The notes under the pieces are model-generated. The model was not told the DNA's origin and did not search any database. It was given only the letters and a program-made list of their open reading frames with translations. 64,000 nucleotides of DNA from Neckera pumila (Eukaryota > Streptophyta > Bryopsida > Hypnales > Neckeraceae), in assembly GCA_963969595.1 (NCBI GenBank), contig OZ018417.1, positions 12,340,501-12,404,500 of the forward strand. Reading direction: 5' to 3'. Both the position numbers and the translations under genes were made by a program. Below are positions 35,560 through 47,870 of the stretch, one piece after another (the stretch's first letter is position 1; the number at the start of each line of letters is the position of its first letter).

Positions 35560-36130
35560 TATAGGTTTTATTTTTTTATTTTTTTGTGAGGTGCCGAAGT
35601 GGCAATATTGAATGTTATAGTGGTGCCCCAAATTTCAACGTTCATCCACATATTGAATAGAAAATAAAACCTCAGCATATATCACATATCTATAATTCAA
35701 TTTTCATCCACAATTTGGCAATTTCATCCAAGATTTCTTTTAGCTTGAAGTTTTTTGGCAATTTTCCACCCTTTTAGTACCATTTCAATGTTCTATAGGC
35801 TTGGTGCAAGGTCCATTATTTTGGTGCAATTTGACAACAAATTGCTCAAAAAAAATACCCGGATTGGATAGAAAGTATCAAACTAGTATTTATCACATAT
35901 CCATAATTTAGTTTTTATCCACAATTTGGCAATTTCATCCAAGATTTTTTTTAGTTTGAAGTTTTCTGGCAATTTTCTGCCCTTTTCGTACTATTTTGTT
36001 GTATAGGGTTGATGCAGGCCCATTATTTTGGTGCAAATTAACAACAAACCACCACCCCTCAAAAAACCCTGTCATAGATAGAGAAGAACTCCAACCATTT
36101 GATTTTATGATTGGCACATAGGAAGAATCC
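35560..36130. repeat. Dispersed repeat with two nested copies
   Basis: The blocks 35690-35850 and 35885-36040 repeat TTTTCATCCACAATTTGGC, ATTTCATCCAAGATTT, GGCAATTTTC and CCATTATTTTGGTGCAA. Upstream phrases (GGCAATATTGAATGTTATAG, TTTCAACGTTCATCCACATA) recur at 39185-39420 and 41565-41790, so this is a family scattered across 35-42 kb. Confidence 0.7.
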
Positions 36131-36418
36131 GGTAGCACTATATGGATATCCTGATCCTATTCTTCATTTCAGAAATTAACTTAAGGTAGGAGGTGCATGA
36201 TTGAAGCAAACCATTTAACTCTTGATTGCAATTTGGTGTATTAGATTTTTCTATAAATTTCATTGAAAAAAGTGAAAGATGCATCTAGCACAAATAATTT
36301 CATATTTTTTGGAATCTTGTGGAATTCATTGTAAATTGTCAAAGTAAATAGCCACAATGTCTAGAATATGTTCCTTTAAATGTAGAACATGCTTTTACAA
36401 TGTTGCATTTTAAGCATT

Positions 36419-36483
36419 GCATTAGGAAGAATTGGAGCCCTCAAAGGGGCTGTGAGTGAGGGGAACGAGGGAACAGCAACTGA

Positions 36484-36524
<41 letters not shown>

Positions 36525-36972
36525 CCCCCTCTAGCAACGGGAGAGCCTGGACAGCGCCCGACACTGGCACTGAACCTTATTTTAATATTTAAAAAAACAT
36601 AAAAATAGTTAATTTAATTTAATTTAATTTTTTTTTTTTTTTGGAATCTGATGTGGCACCATGGCGACCACATCAGCTTCCTAATTTGAGAATTAGTTTA
36701 TTTTAATTATTTTATTATTATTTTAATTATTATTTTAATATTTTTTATTTTTTATATTATTATTTTATTATTAATTTTAATTATTTTAATTATTTTAATT
36801 ATAATTATAGTATTATATTAATATTATATGATTATTATGAATTTTTAAATTTTTTAAAAATGAACCCCCCTGTTCAAAAACAGAGGCGTTCCCCTCAAAG
36901 GGGCTGCACCTCCCTGAGGGGAACTCCTCAAAGGGAAGCAGCCCCTTTGAGGGTTGCCATTTTTCCTAATGC
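36419..36972. mobile_element. Non-autonomous DNA transposon with ~33-bp terminal inverted repeats
   Basis: The left end GCATTAGGAAGAATTGG continues into CCCTCAAAGGGGCTG. The right end is its imperfect complement, GCCCCTTTGAGGG then CCATTTTTCCTAATGC. The interior is a homopolymer T/A run, A/T-only DNA and a CCACATCAGC motif, with no protein. An additional internal inversion of CCTCAAAGGGG motifs follows at 36890-36940. No clean target-site duplication is visible, so the superfamily is uncertain. Confidence 0.75.
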
Positions 36973-38139
36973 CTACTTTGAATCTAGGGTTTTCATACTC
37001 GTGAGATACAAATCTCATAACTCAAATATCATTATCCTAGATTTGGATTCAATAAAAATGCAGGTGTATATTGTGATGCAGTTTTGTTGTAGAACAATTA
37101 AGTGTATTTACCTTTAGATAGTTGCACCTAATTGCACCTTGTTTGCAAAACCAAAACCTTCATATTCTTGCCTAAATATGTTCAACTTCTAAACATAAGA
37201 GCCTAGGGTCTGTTTTAGGTACATTTCTTGTCAATACTTAAACATTTAATGTTTACTCATACAACATCCAAAAAATTCATATTAAGAGAATTTGGAATGT
37301 AGAGTTGGCAATAAGATTCAACTAGTATTGAGACAATTGAATCATGCTCAAATGTATATTTGGACAATTTTAGTTCATAGTAATTATATTACAAATGAAT
37401 TAAAGACTTGACAACTAAGCAAGTGAGAAACAGGGTTTGGAGAACATAGCTTGAGTGGTGATAGATGAAATTGTAGTTGGAAGAAGAGGAAAGGTGATTA
37501 TATATATGAAAAGAAATCATTCAAATGGATGAAAATTGTGGTGAATACAATTTGATACTTTGGTATGAAATTATCATTTAAAAACTAAATATGATCACCT
37601 TAGGATGTTTTATTGCCCAAAAAAGGATGATAAGAAAGTTTCCTTCTACCTGCAATTTCAACAATTGAATGATTATTAACTTAATCCTATCACCATTTCA
37701 TAGTTTGATTCTTAGTAAGGCTTGTACATACACAAATTGGCTACAAATTTCTTTTAATATAATTCAATATAGCATCAAAATCTTAGAAATTTATGTTTTC
37801 AATTCATAATTCTCTTATATTTCAATTATATTATCAAATATTATAGAAATTGCAATACAAATGTGATAACAAAGAAAGAATGAAGAATTGTGAGAATGTA
37901 GTAAGAAGGATTTAGATTTCTGAAATTGAGGTTTTAAAGAGAATTTTCTACTACTATTTTGCCACTACTAGCACAGCCCATACATGTGCTCATCATAATA
38001 TTCTCACACCTTCAAATTCTTAGACTTTTTGGGTAAGGTAGATGAGCCCATTTCCATTAGATGCCTAATCCTACTTTTGGCCCCAATACCTACCAAAAAT
38101 CATATAAGTCTATTCATTTTCTAAACAAATAGCTGCAAT
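36973..38139. other. AT-rich spacer, no gene
   Basis: No coding region and no terminal repeats are recognised. Confidence 0.4.
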
Positions 38140-38711
38140 GATTGCGTGACTTAAATAGGACAGGGGCAAGACAACTTTGCACTTACAAAAGGGTGGTAAT
38201 AGAGATTTAGGTGGTGGTTTCAAATACACTAGACTTGGGGCTAATCATTTGCTTCTTTTTAGCTTGGAGACAACACATGGCATCTTGACCGCCCCTAAGT
38301 GCCAACAAAGGGTACCGTGTCAGCATTATGTTGAACACTTAAGTATCATAATGGATACATGAGAGAGTGGTTATGGGTTGTTTATAGGATGTTCATGACT
38401 CCATTTTGTGAGCGATTATGTAATTTCAAGATAGACCACTTCAGAAATTCACAAAAATTACAATTTTAATCAATAAATTATAATTCTACTTGGTTTTGAT
38501 TTGTGAAACAAGTGCACCCCTCTGAAAATATGTGCCCCTCTTAGAGTTGGCCCCAAGAAATTCACATTGCTACTTTGTATGATAATAGGCTTGTCTACCT
38601 TTTTGCAATTAGGAAAATTTGAATGTTTATTCTTGTAGCTATTAGTTGATTCGAATGATCTTCTTCGTTTGAAGAAGATTTCACAACATTAAAATGTAAA
38701 TTATTTCAACA

Positions 38712-39155
38712 TTAGGGATAGTCACACCTTCTTCATTGCTTGCTAATTCTCCTGCAAATGGGGACGTGGCGGCTTTGAATTGGGTTTCGGTTGACTCTCT
38801 GGAGCACAATATTCTTCTTGTGCGAGGCGTTCTCCACATCCATCATTCACCTTCGGAGGTGAATAATGGACGTGGAGAATGCTTCTCAATCTTTGAGTTA
38901 TGCTATGTTGCTTTTGTTTAACTTTCGGTGTCTGCAAGTCCATTCTCCATTTCCATTCTTGTCTTTGTTGGTTCTTTGAAATATGTTGTGTTGCTTTTGC
39001 ACAACTTTTGGTGTCTACAACTCCATCCTCCATTTCCATCCTCCGCTCACGAGAAAGGGATGTCACACTTTCAGGAATTCAGGCTCCCCATTGGCTCCTC
39101 ATTTTTCTCATTCTATAGAGAATTTGAGAGCAATGAAGAATGTGTGGTTACCAAG
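38712..39155. mobile_element. MITE family 3 (GGGGTAGTCAC ends), copy in segment A
   Basis: The left end GGGATAGTCACACCTTC faces an imperfect complementary right end (GAAGAATGTGTGGTTACC). An internal palindrome at 38832-38877 (CTCCAC, TTCACCT, loop, AGGTGAAT, GTGGAG) could form a long stem. The phrases GAGAAAGGGATGTCACACTT and CCATTGGCTCCTC also occur, inverted, in the copy at 57486-57931. Confidence 0.65.
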
Positions 39156-39597
39156 GTGGGTTTTTTTTCATTTTTCCTAAAGTGCCAAGTGGCGATATAA
39201 AGTGTTACAGTGGTGTTAAAAATTTCAACATTCATCCACATATTGGATAGAAAATATCACATTAGCACATATCACATGTATATAACTCTATTTTCATCCA
39301 CAATCTGACGATTTCATCTAAATTTTTTTTTTATTTGAAGTTTTCTGGCAAAAAACTCCATAGTTTTTGGCCATTAGTTTTTAAGCCAAATTATTTTTTT
39401 TTGGTGCAAGCTGGCACCAGAGAGCCAAAATATTTAGCCTTGGTGGCTACCCCTAGTGTATAACAGTATATGGCTGCATTTGTGAATTTTTCAAAGTTTT
39501 TCACAGGATATTCACAACCAGGGGTAGGTTTTGACAATTCAAATGTTTTGACAATTCAAATATTCATCATCATATTTACTAGGTCCTAGATGTGATT

Positions 39598-40103
39598 AAA
39601 TGAAGAGGTAGTTGGTTTGAGCATCTCCCCCATTCTTTCTCCCCAAATTGAATGGACGTATGGCACAAGGCCAGATCCCAGAATGAAGTTGCTTTTATGT
39701 GGTCAGTTTTCCACAATGTAGTTGCGGTGAATTTGTGGAGTGCTCGTATTTCCCCAAGCATCGATAAAAGTTGCGCCTGTTGTAACCTTGGGATTGAAGA
39801 ATCTCCACACCATAGGTTCTACTTATGCCCACAGACATTGGAAGTCTAGGACTATGCTTTTTCTATTATTTTTCATATTAATGGAGTACTACCGATTGCT
39901 GGACCGCATACAAGATGGGATTTCTCCCAATGTGTTTTTGGCGCCCCAATTCCAAGTTCTTTTAAAGATCTCAAGATGATTTGGTCTCTACTTCGAGGTT
40001 CTTCTCTTTGGATTATATGGATCTCCCATAACAGTAAGGTTTTCTTCCAACACCGTTGGCCTTTGGAGCTTACACATAAGGCTATTTGGGATGCCCTATT
40101 AGA
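39598..40103 (+). mobile_element. LINE 3' fragment, copy in segment A
   Basis: The same insertion as at 41948-42796, duplicated with its host segment. The frame MDVWHKARSQNEVAFMW and then CCNLGIEESPHHRF is the zinc-binding region (zf-RVT) found at the C-terminal side of plant LINE reverse transcriptases. The left target-site copy is present at 39598-39612; the tail is lost at the breakpoint. Stops interrupt the frame. Confidence 0.85.
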
Positions 40104-40122
40104 CTATTTGGGATGCCCTATT

Positions 40123-40359
40123 AGATTTTGAAAATCGATTGCTATTTACAAGCCAGGTATCTAGTGTTTGTGTTGTATGCATGCAAATAACAACCACCAG
40201 GTAATGGAATCAATTCCTGTTCCAATGCAAATTCATGAAGACTAGTTTCCATGCATCCATCGACTTAGCCGGTACAGAGAGAATTGGAACTCACTCACCC
40301 TTGGTACTGATGAAGGAGGAGTGCCGAAGTCTCTCCCTGCATATGCCGCACTCCTTCTT
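40123..40359 (+). pseudogene. RBR gene fragment used as filler at the duplication junction
   Basis: 237 bp matching 33922-34157 at roughly 95 percent, in the same orientation. It covers the fourth intron repeat unit, the donor and 61 bp of RBR exon 1 (40299-40359). It sits exactly between copy A and copy B. The left joint shares AGATTTTGAA with the source and AGA with the end of segment A, so microhomology is visible. Confidence 0.9.
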
Positions 40360-40360
40360 T

Positions 40361-42452
40361 GATTGCGTGACTTAAATAGGACAGGGGCAAGACAACTTTG
40401 CACTTACAAAAGGGTGGTAATAGAGATTTAGGTGGTGGTTTCAAATACACTAGACTTGGGGCTAATCATTTGCTTCTTTTTAGCTTGGAGACAACACATG
40501 GCATCTTGACCGCCCCTAAGTGCCAACAAAGGGTACCGTGTCAGCATTATGTTGAACACTTAAGTATCATAATGGATACATGGGAGAGTGGTTATGGGTT
40601 GTTTATAGGATGTTCATGACTCCATTTTGTGAGCGATTATGTAATTTCAAGATAGACCACTTCAGAAATTCACAAAAATTACAATTTTAATCAATAAATT
40701 ATAATTCTACTTGGTTTTGATTTGTGAAACAAGTGCATCTCTCTGAAAATATGTGCCCTTCTTAGTTGGCCCCAAGATATTCACATTGCTACTTTGTATG
40801 ATAATAGGCTTGTCTACCTTTTTGCAATTAGGAAAATTTGAATGTTTATTCTTGTAGCTATTAGTTGATTCGAATGATCTTCTTCGTTTGAAGAAGATTT
40901 CACAACATTAAAATGTAAATTATTTCAACATTAGGGGTAGTCACACCTTCATTGCTTGCTAATTCTCCTACAAATGGGGACGTGGCGGCTTTGAATTGGA
41001 TTTCGGTTGACTCTCTGAAGTACAATATTCTTCTTGTGCGAGGCGTTCTCCATGTCCATCATTCACCTTCGGAGGTGAATAATGGACGTGGAGAATGCTT
41101 CTCAATCTTTGAGTTATGCTATATTGCTTTTGTTTAACTTTCGGTGTCTGCAAGTCCATTTTCCATTTCCATTCTTGTCTTTGTTGGTTCTTTGAAATAT
41201 GTTGTGTTGCTTTTGCACAACTTTTGGTGTCTACAACTCCATCCTCCATTTCCATCCTCCGCTCACGAGAAAGGGATGTCACACTTTCAGGAATTCAGGC
41301 TCCCCATTGGCTCCTCATTTTTTTCATTCTATAGAGAATTTGAGAGCAATGAAGAATGTGTGGTTACCAGGACTTTTTTTTCATTTTTCATGAAGTGCCA
41401 AATTGACAGAGAATTTGAGAGCACTGAAGAATGTGTGGCTACCAGGGCTTTTTTTTTCATTTTTCATGAAGTGCCAAAGTGGCAGAGAATTTGAGAGTAG
41501 TGAAGAATGTGTGGCTACCAAGGGTCTTTTTTTTTCATTTTTCCTAAAGTGCCAAAGTGGCAATATAAAGTGTTACAGTGGTGTTAAAAATTTCAACATT
41601 CATCCACATATTGGATAGAAAATATCACATTAGCACATATCACATGTATATAATTCTATTTTCATCCACAATCTAACAATTTCATCTAAATTTTTTTTTT
41701 ATTTGAAGTTTTCTGGCAAAAAACTCCACAATTTTTTGCCATTAATTTTTAAGCCAAATTATTTTTTTTTGGTGCAATTTGGCACCAGAGAGCCAAAAAA
41801 AAAGCCCTGGTGGCTGCCCCTATTGTATACCGGTATATGGCTGCATTTGTGAGTTTTTCAAAGTTTTTCACAGGATATTCACAACCAGAGGTAGGTTTTG
41901 ACAATTCAAATATTCATCATCATATTCACTAGGTCCTAGATGTGATTAAATGAAGAGGTAGTTGGTCTGAGCATCTCTCCATTCTTTCTCCCCCAATTGG
42001 ATGGACGTATGGCACAAGGCCAGATCCCAGAAAGAAGTTGCTTTTATGTGGTCAATTTTCCACAATGCAGTTGCGGTGAATTCGTGGAGTGCTGGTATTT
42101 CTCCAAGCATCAATACAAGTTGCACCTGTTGTAACCTTGGGATTGAAGAATCTCCACACCATAGGTTCTACTCATGCCCACATGCATTGGAAGTCTAGGA
42201 CTATGCTCTTTCTATTATTTTTCATATTAATGGAGTACTACCGTTTGCTGGACCGCATGCAAGATGGGATTTCTCCTAATGTGTTTTTAGCGCCCTAATT
42301 CCAAGTTCTTTTAAAGATCTCAAGACGATTTGGTCTCTACTTCAAGGTTCTTCCTTTTGGATTATATGGATCTCCCGTAACAATAAGGTTTTTTTCCAAC
42401 ACCGTTGGCCTTTGGAGCTTACACATAAGGCTATTTGGGATGCCCTATTAGA
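40361..42452 (+). repeat. Segmental duplication, copy B
   Basis: Second copy of 38140-40103, with the full LINE tail continuing beyond it to 42781. It differs mainly by extra copies of the 75-bp repeat at 41333-41560 and a few small indels. Confidence 0.9.
41333..41560. repeat. 75-bp tandem repeat, three units
   Basis: Units begin at 41333, 41408 and 41484 with AGAGAATTTGAGAG, and each contains GAAGAATGTGTGG, TACCA, a T run and AAGTGCCAA. Segment A holds only one unit (39117-39192), so the array grew or shrank after the segment was duplicated. Confidence 0.9.
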
Positions 42453-42796
42453 CTCAGGTCGAGCGGCTCAGTTGAAGTCTCAAATCAAGATTAGACAATG
42501 TCCTCAAGATGTTGGGTCTATCTGGGCAAAGTTTGGCTTAAGTCTCCTATCCTGGCATCTAGGGTTGATACTAGTGTTATTTGGAACAAAAGGGCCCCCC
42601 TCTTGCTCTTTCAATTAGGTGTTCTTCCTTTTTTCTTTTCTCTTAGTTCTTTTTCTGCTTTGCTCTTATCTCTTCATTGTCCAGCCTTCTCACCTTGGCT
42701 GTTGTGTGTGTTGGTTCGTGGTTTTTTTTAATGCAATGGTTCTTTCCATTTGTTCAAAAATAAAAATAAAAATAAAAATAAAAATGAAGAGGTAGT
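41948..42796 (+). mobile_element. 5'-truncated LINE with target-site duplication
   Basis: The target-site duplication AAATGAAGAGGTAGT occurs at 41948-41962 and again at 42782-42796. The body (41963 on) encodes the C-terminal region of a LINE ORF2 with a zf-RVT zinc-binding motif (CCNLGIEESPHHRF then C), followed by FWIIWISRNNKVFFQHRWP and DALLDSGRAAQ in shifted frames, broken by stops. It ends in an (AAAAT)n tail at about 42757-42781. The truncated 5' end, A-rich tail and variable-length duplication are hallmarks of target-primed reverse transcription. Confidence 0.92.
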
Positions 42797-43322
42797 GGAC
42801 ATTTTCGTGAGAGTTTATACGGCAGCTAAGTTATGCACTGTAAGCAACTGTGTAAATATAGTTGATGGAACTGGAACTGTTACTGCCTGATGCTCCAAAC
42901 AGTAAATAATGAATGAACTTTCTTTGCCAAAAGTCTGTAAAACAAATTCATTAAAAGCTTCCGCCCAGATAATGCCATAAAGGTCTTTGAGAGAAAACAT
43001 CCTCTCCCCCAAAACGTTTTCTTTTCAATCCAGAAACTAGAGTCCTCACTAAGTTAATAACCCGCAGGCAGCAATCTCATCGCTTTGAACCACCACAATC
43101 CATCTCCAGCAGTCTCTAAAGTAAGCAGCCTACATCGATCACCATAACCTCTTCACCTTCCTTTCAAATTCAAAGATAGCACTGAAAAATTACATGCCTA
43201 CTGATTCCTAATACCTATAAAATTCTGAAACCAAAAAACCAACAACTAGACAGTGTTCTTATGATACACGATGCTGCGAATTGTCCACAAATGTTAGCTG
43301 GAACCACCAACCCAAATCGAAA

Positions 43323-46300
43323 TCAACCTCGTCCAGTCTCCACATCATTGGGTACACGTCTGGGGTCGTATGCATTTCCACCAAGACCCAGGGGGGGTAC
43401 CGAACTATTGAACTGGGAGTTCATCATCGGCAAAGCATGGGGACCATGTAAACCATGGCTGAAAACTCCTTGGGGTTGGTACTCGTATGGATATCCAGCT
43501 GCAAAGGAAAAAAATTAGTTCAGAAAAACTACAACAATGTTCACTTTCTGAAAAATATGCATAATCAAACAAGTATACGTACACCTTCCAGCAACCCTGC
43601 TTTGATTACTATGCTAGCATTGCGTTTTGCAACAGAATTTGGATGTTTTTTGAGGTGGAAATTTCCAATTTCACCATTGAATAGGTTTGTTATTTCGAGC
43701 AAAGCTCATTGCTTCTTTATAATTGAGATAACAGTAATAGCTGAACGCAGTTTGCAACTGATGAACTGCATTTCCTCGAGGAACCAGAAGCACAAAAGAG
43801 GGGCGTCATGTATGGAAATTCTTTAGCTCTATTTTGCTTTTTATCTTTTGAAAACATGCAACGGTGTTCACTGATTCTGGTGATATAGATTTAGGCTAAT
43901 CTGAAATAAAAAAGTCCACAATATGAATGGCAACTGGCGATTTGAAATCTCGGTCCCGAAGGGACATATAATTTGCTTCACCGAACTTTTAGCAAGGGTA
44001 TGATTATGTGCACTTACCCCATTCCCTGGCGTAGAAACTTGGGTAGAACTGTCTGTAGCAGATGTAGGCAATAGGGGTCCCTGCACAATTCACCAAAACC
44101 TGCGTTACAATCGCTGATCAAAGAGAAAACTACTCCTAAAATCTAGCAATAAATATTACTTTCACAGTACACGGTTTCAAGCAATCTTTTCTGAGAGCCA
44201 GTAGGTTGAGAACTATTATCAGACATAACCCTCTCTTCCAGACTAAATCAAGTCCTTCAGATGTTGAAAACCTCCAGGTCTCTGAGAGCAAGGGAGTGCA
44301 AGGATACTACTGGATGACCTTGTTTTTCAATTGCAATGCGAGCTAAGGGACGGGGGGAGGGTTATGAGGGCTTACCAAGGAGGGCTGCAGCAATGATATC
44401 ATACCAACTGTGCTGATAATCGTTCACCCGAGAGATTGCAATTAGAATGGCCACATAAAGAGGCAGAAGAACCCAAAAGACTCTGGAAGCGTATGCCCTT
44501 CTGTCGAACAAAGACATTTTCCCAGCGAGGTAGAAGGACGTGTATCCAAGACCAGCAAATGCCCCTGCCATAGCCCAAAAACCCCAAAAATTCATCGATA
44601 GCCCATTTCTTGGGATTAAACAGTGACCATCAATCCCAATGAACACTGCATAGAGTATTCAATTCAGTGTATGATACACTATTTCATCGGTTCAATGTTA
44701 AGTAGTATGCATCAAGTATTAGTATATCTTTAGGATGACAAATCCTGTCCTCATGGACATTCCTAGGTTAAACTAAGCACAGAAATCTAAAAAAAGGTAA
44801 TTTACTGTCATTTGGGACATTATGTGGCTGACATTTAAAATCCTATGAAATCATGATAATTACGGTGTAGCTAGCACAAAATTGAATTCTCAGTAGGTAC
44901 CAAGGAGTGAGTTCATGGGAAGGACATACATGCTACATGTCCACTTGGGAAGCTCTTGAAAGCATCACGGAATTCCCTTTTGGACACATTGGGATGACAG
45001 ATGACTCGTCGATCGGCGTCATCACTGTAAACCTGTGGCACATTTCAAAATCACTCATGAAATCCAGAAGCTCAAACATCACAAAAAAATTGAATGGGAG
45101 GAGATGGCAAGTTTGCTTGAAAATCAGTAAACCTGGACATATAACCCTCTCCTCAAGACTAAATCAGGTCAGTCGCATCTTGAAGATCTATGGCAAGAAG
45201 AACAGAGACTACGTACTAGATAACCATTCAAGCCGCGGACGATTGGAAAGTGAGGGTTTAAAGTCATTAACCTTCTCCTCTGAACTAAGTCAAGAATGTT
45301 AGAGTTCTGTGGCTCTACAAGGGAAGACTCAAGACCTTCGTCTTTTCTAACTGCAAAGCACCATGGGGCAATGAAAGCAATGAAAGTAACATGATAGGCA
45401 TATGATAAGCAGAGTGTTGTGATTTACCGCTATACCATCAGGAAAGCACCGGTGGAAGAAGTCAGGTCGAGGGTACCCAACCAGGTTCTTGATACCATCT
45501 GTGAAGAGAGCTGTGATCACGATTGCCATTGCAAGCCCTGCACAGGAAGAATAGAAATAAATTAAAATGTTAAAAATGCTAGTTTAGATTCAACAACCTC
45601 ATAGCAATCCCAGATACTATCAATGAACCCCCATGTTAGCCTGAGGATGGACAAAACGCTTAAAGATTTATCTATTTCGAAGAAGGGAGCCCCTCAGGAA
45701 TGTTCAAAAAGAATGTTCAAAAAGCATTCGCAAAAGGAACAAGGAAAGACAAAGCTGCATTGTGTGTGTGTGTGTGTGTGTAATGGCACAAAACCAGAAA
45801 GTGCAATGGCGATGGACTTGCACACTGTAAACTACATCATTCTTTACGTGTTCCCATCAGTTTACAAAGACACTTTTTAATACGAATTTACAGCCAACCC
45901 TACGCTTAATAGGATTAGATGCGCCACAGTAATTGCACATTTAGGCAATTGCACAAACTACTGCGCTCCAAATGAATCGCAGGTGCTGTCAATGAAGTAC
46001 TCACCAAGGAAGGCATCGTGGAAATCACGGATACTCCTCTTCTTAATATAGATCGCTAAGAAAAGGAAGAAAGGTCCGGCAACGGCGATAACCTAATTCA
46101 CCATAGCCAAGAAAATCCGAAGTCTCAATCATGCCTTCAGAAGAGTAACATTGGCCCTAAGATAAAATCAAAGCAGAGCTACTGCAGAAGTTTCACTTAC
46201 TGGAGAACTGACACACTTCAAAAAGACAAGTCATTCACATAAATTCACATACACTTAAAATCCTTAAATTCCAACCCCAAAAATGAACTGAAACTATCAA

Positions 46301-46756
46301 AATCATGCCCACATTCAGAAGGGAAAATACATACCCCCACACTCCAAGTTGGCACGGTCTCCCCTTTATGTGGATACCGAAGGTTTGCCATCATGGGCTC
46401 ATTCACGAAGCGCTTGAACGGGGGAACCAAAAGGTAATCACAGAGCTCCAGGATGCCCATAATCACAATCGCAATCCAATCTCGCAAGTGATGCTTGATC
46501 AGTGACATCAGGGTCACTTTGCGACCAGTAGAGCCCTCGTAACCATTCGCATCATGCCGTCCTGCAAATAAAAATATTAAGATATCGAAAAAAAAAATTC
46601 TATTCAGCTCCAAATCAAGCAATCGCAAGGGTTGATTTGGTGATCTCTCACATTAACAAAAAGGAAAAAGAAAACTAGAAGTTTCACCATTTTTTTTCAA
46701 ACAGCAGAAACTGAAAACTACAGAAGATCCGGATGAGAGTCGTTACCGTGGTCCAT
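43323..46756 (-). CDS. LPP: Lipid phosphate phosphatase (PAP2 superfamily, LPP1-3 like)
   Basis: Eight coding exons on the minus strand: 46747-46756, 46335-46561, 46005-46092, 45428-45537, 44930-45032, 44376-44564, 44018-44080, 43323-43498. They join in phase into 321 residues (Arabidopsis LPP proteins are about 290-365). The enzyme removes phosphate from phosphatidate, diacylglycerol pyrophosphate and related lipids. All three phosphatase motifs are intact: K125-x6-R132-P133 (KNLVGYPRP), PSGH at 174-177, and S224-R225-x5-H231-x3-D235 (SRVNDYQHSWYD). The FKRFVNEP, LRYP, CFPDG and AFAGLG motifs and several membrane segments fit the plant LPP family. The C-terminus is a Gly/Pro/Asn-rich tail. 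The first coding exon is only 10 nt. Which member it is cannot be fixed by eye. Confidence 0.95.
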
Positions 46757-46818
46757 GTCGATCTCCTATTGCAGCAAACAGATCCTCAAGTCCTCGCTGT
46801 TGCTTTCACGACTACACC

Positions 46819-47870
46819 CTGTCTGCCACAAAAACAGTAACAAAGACCCTCAGAAACTCATATTGAGAGAGAAAACCAAGATCTTAACACCAGGCACCAT
46901 AGCCGTGAGTTTCTATGTAACATGAACGTAACAATAAAAAACGGCCTTCATCCAGGCGCGTTAAAAGGCTACTGTTACATATGATTCCAACGCGTTACGG
47001 AGCAACCCAGAAACCACGTAGACAGTCCCGAACTCAAACCGACTGCAAAATCCAAACTCCCCCCCGATTTTAAGTCTCCGAAAACATAGTCCAAACCCTC
47101 ATAACAGCAGAAAACCCCAGATCCATTGCAACAACCTCGATATATCCAGACATTTTCAGCAACAGGAACCAGTCCTACTGAAACATCTTGAGCTCAAGAT
47201 GACACGATCTACAAGACCACCCAAAACGACTCATTTCCAATCCTCGTTCCCTGACCTCTCACCTACTCAACTCTCTCGATCTTAAACTAAAAAGAAGCTT
47301 AACCTTCCCAAAACAACCCCAGATTGCATGAACTTGCAACCCAAAAAACCTACCAAAAAGAGAGAAAAATTCGCAACAAGTCCTCAGCATTGGCTCACCC
47401 TGCAGGTGCTTCGATCAGAGCATGAGGGCAACAGGATCCAATACTACTAAAACATCTGGTGCTCAAGATGACACCATCTACAAGACCACCCGAAAATAAC
47501 TCATTTCCAATCCTCGTTCTCTGACACTCACAAACGCAACTCTTTCATAAACTAGAAGAAGCTTCACCTTCCCAAAACAACCCCAGATTGCATGAAACTG
47601 CAACCCAAAGTGCCTACTAGAAAGAGAGAAAAATTTGCAACAAGTCCTTTAGCATTGGCTTACCCGGCCTGCAGGTGCTCCGAGCAGAGCATGAGGGCTG
47701 CAACAGAGGAGAGCAGCTCATGAACTGAAGAGGATCGGCAATAAGGCGCGCGAGAGAGACGCCGTGAACCTCATTCAAGCTAAGCGGAGCTAAGCTAAGC
47801 ACATGGTTAGGATTGAATCATTCCATAGCCCGAGTGTTAAATGCTGACGTTGCCAAGTGTCGCATTTCAG
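46819..47870 (-). promoter_or_regulatory. LPP leader intron and duplicated alternative first exons
   Basis: An acceptor (GGCAGACAG) at the 46819 side precedes the exon with the start codon, implying an intron in the leader. Upstream, two tandem copies of about 265 bp (about 47170-47430 and 47434-47700) each end an exon-like block at CACCTGCAG followed by a donor: GTGAGC at 47398 and GTAAGC at 47663. This suggests two alternative first exons from one duplicated promoter. Transcript evidence is needed to settle which is used. Confidence 0.6.

Larger units (their letters stand above)
38140..40103 (+). repeat. Segmental duplication, copy A
   Basis: Starts with GATTGCGTGACTTAAATAGG and runs to CCCTATTAGA, matching 40361-42452 almost throughout. 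It contains a GGGnTAGTCACA element (38712-39155), one unit of the 75-bp repeat (39117-39192), and the 3' part of a LINE (39613-40103) cut off by the duplication breakpoint. A 22-bp repeat of its last bases (40082-40103 and 40104-40125) marks the junction. Confidence 0.9.

Noticed and set aside
39652..39979. Independent small protein gene with CCNLGIEESPHHRF
   Set aside because: This is the zf-RVT part of a truncated LINE with in-frame stops, duplicated at 42001, so it is not a host gene.
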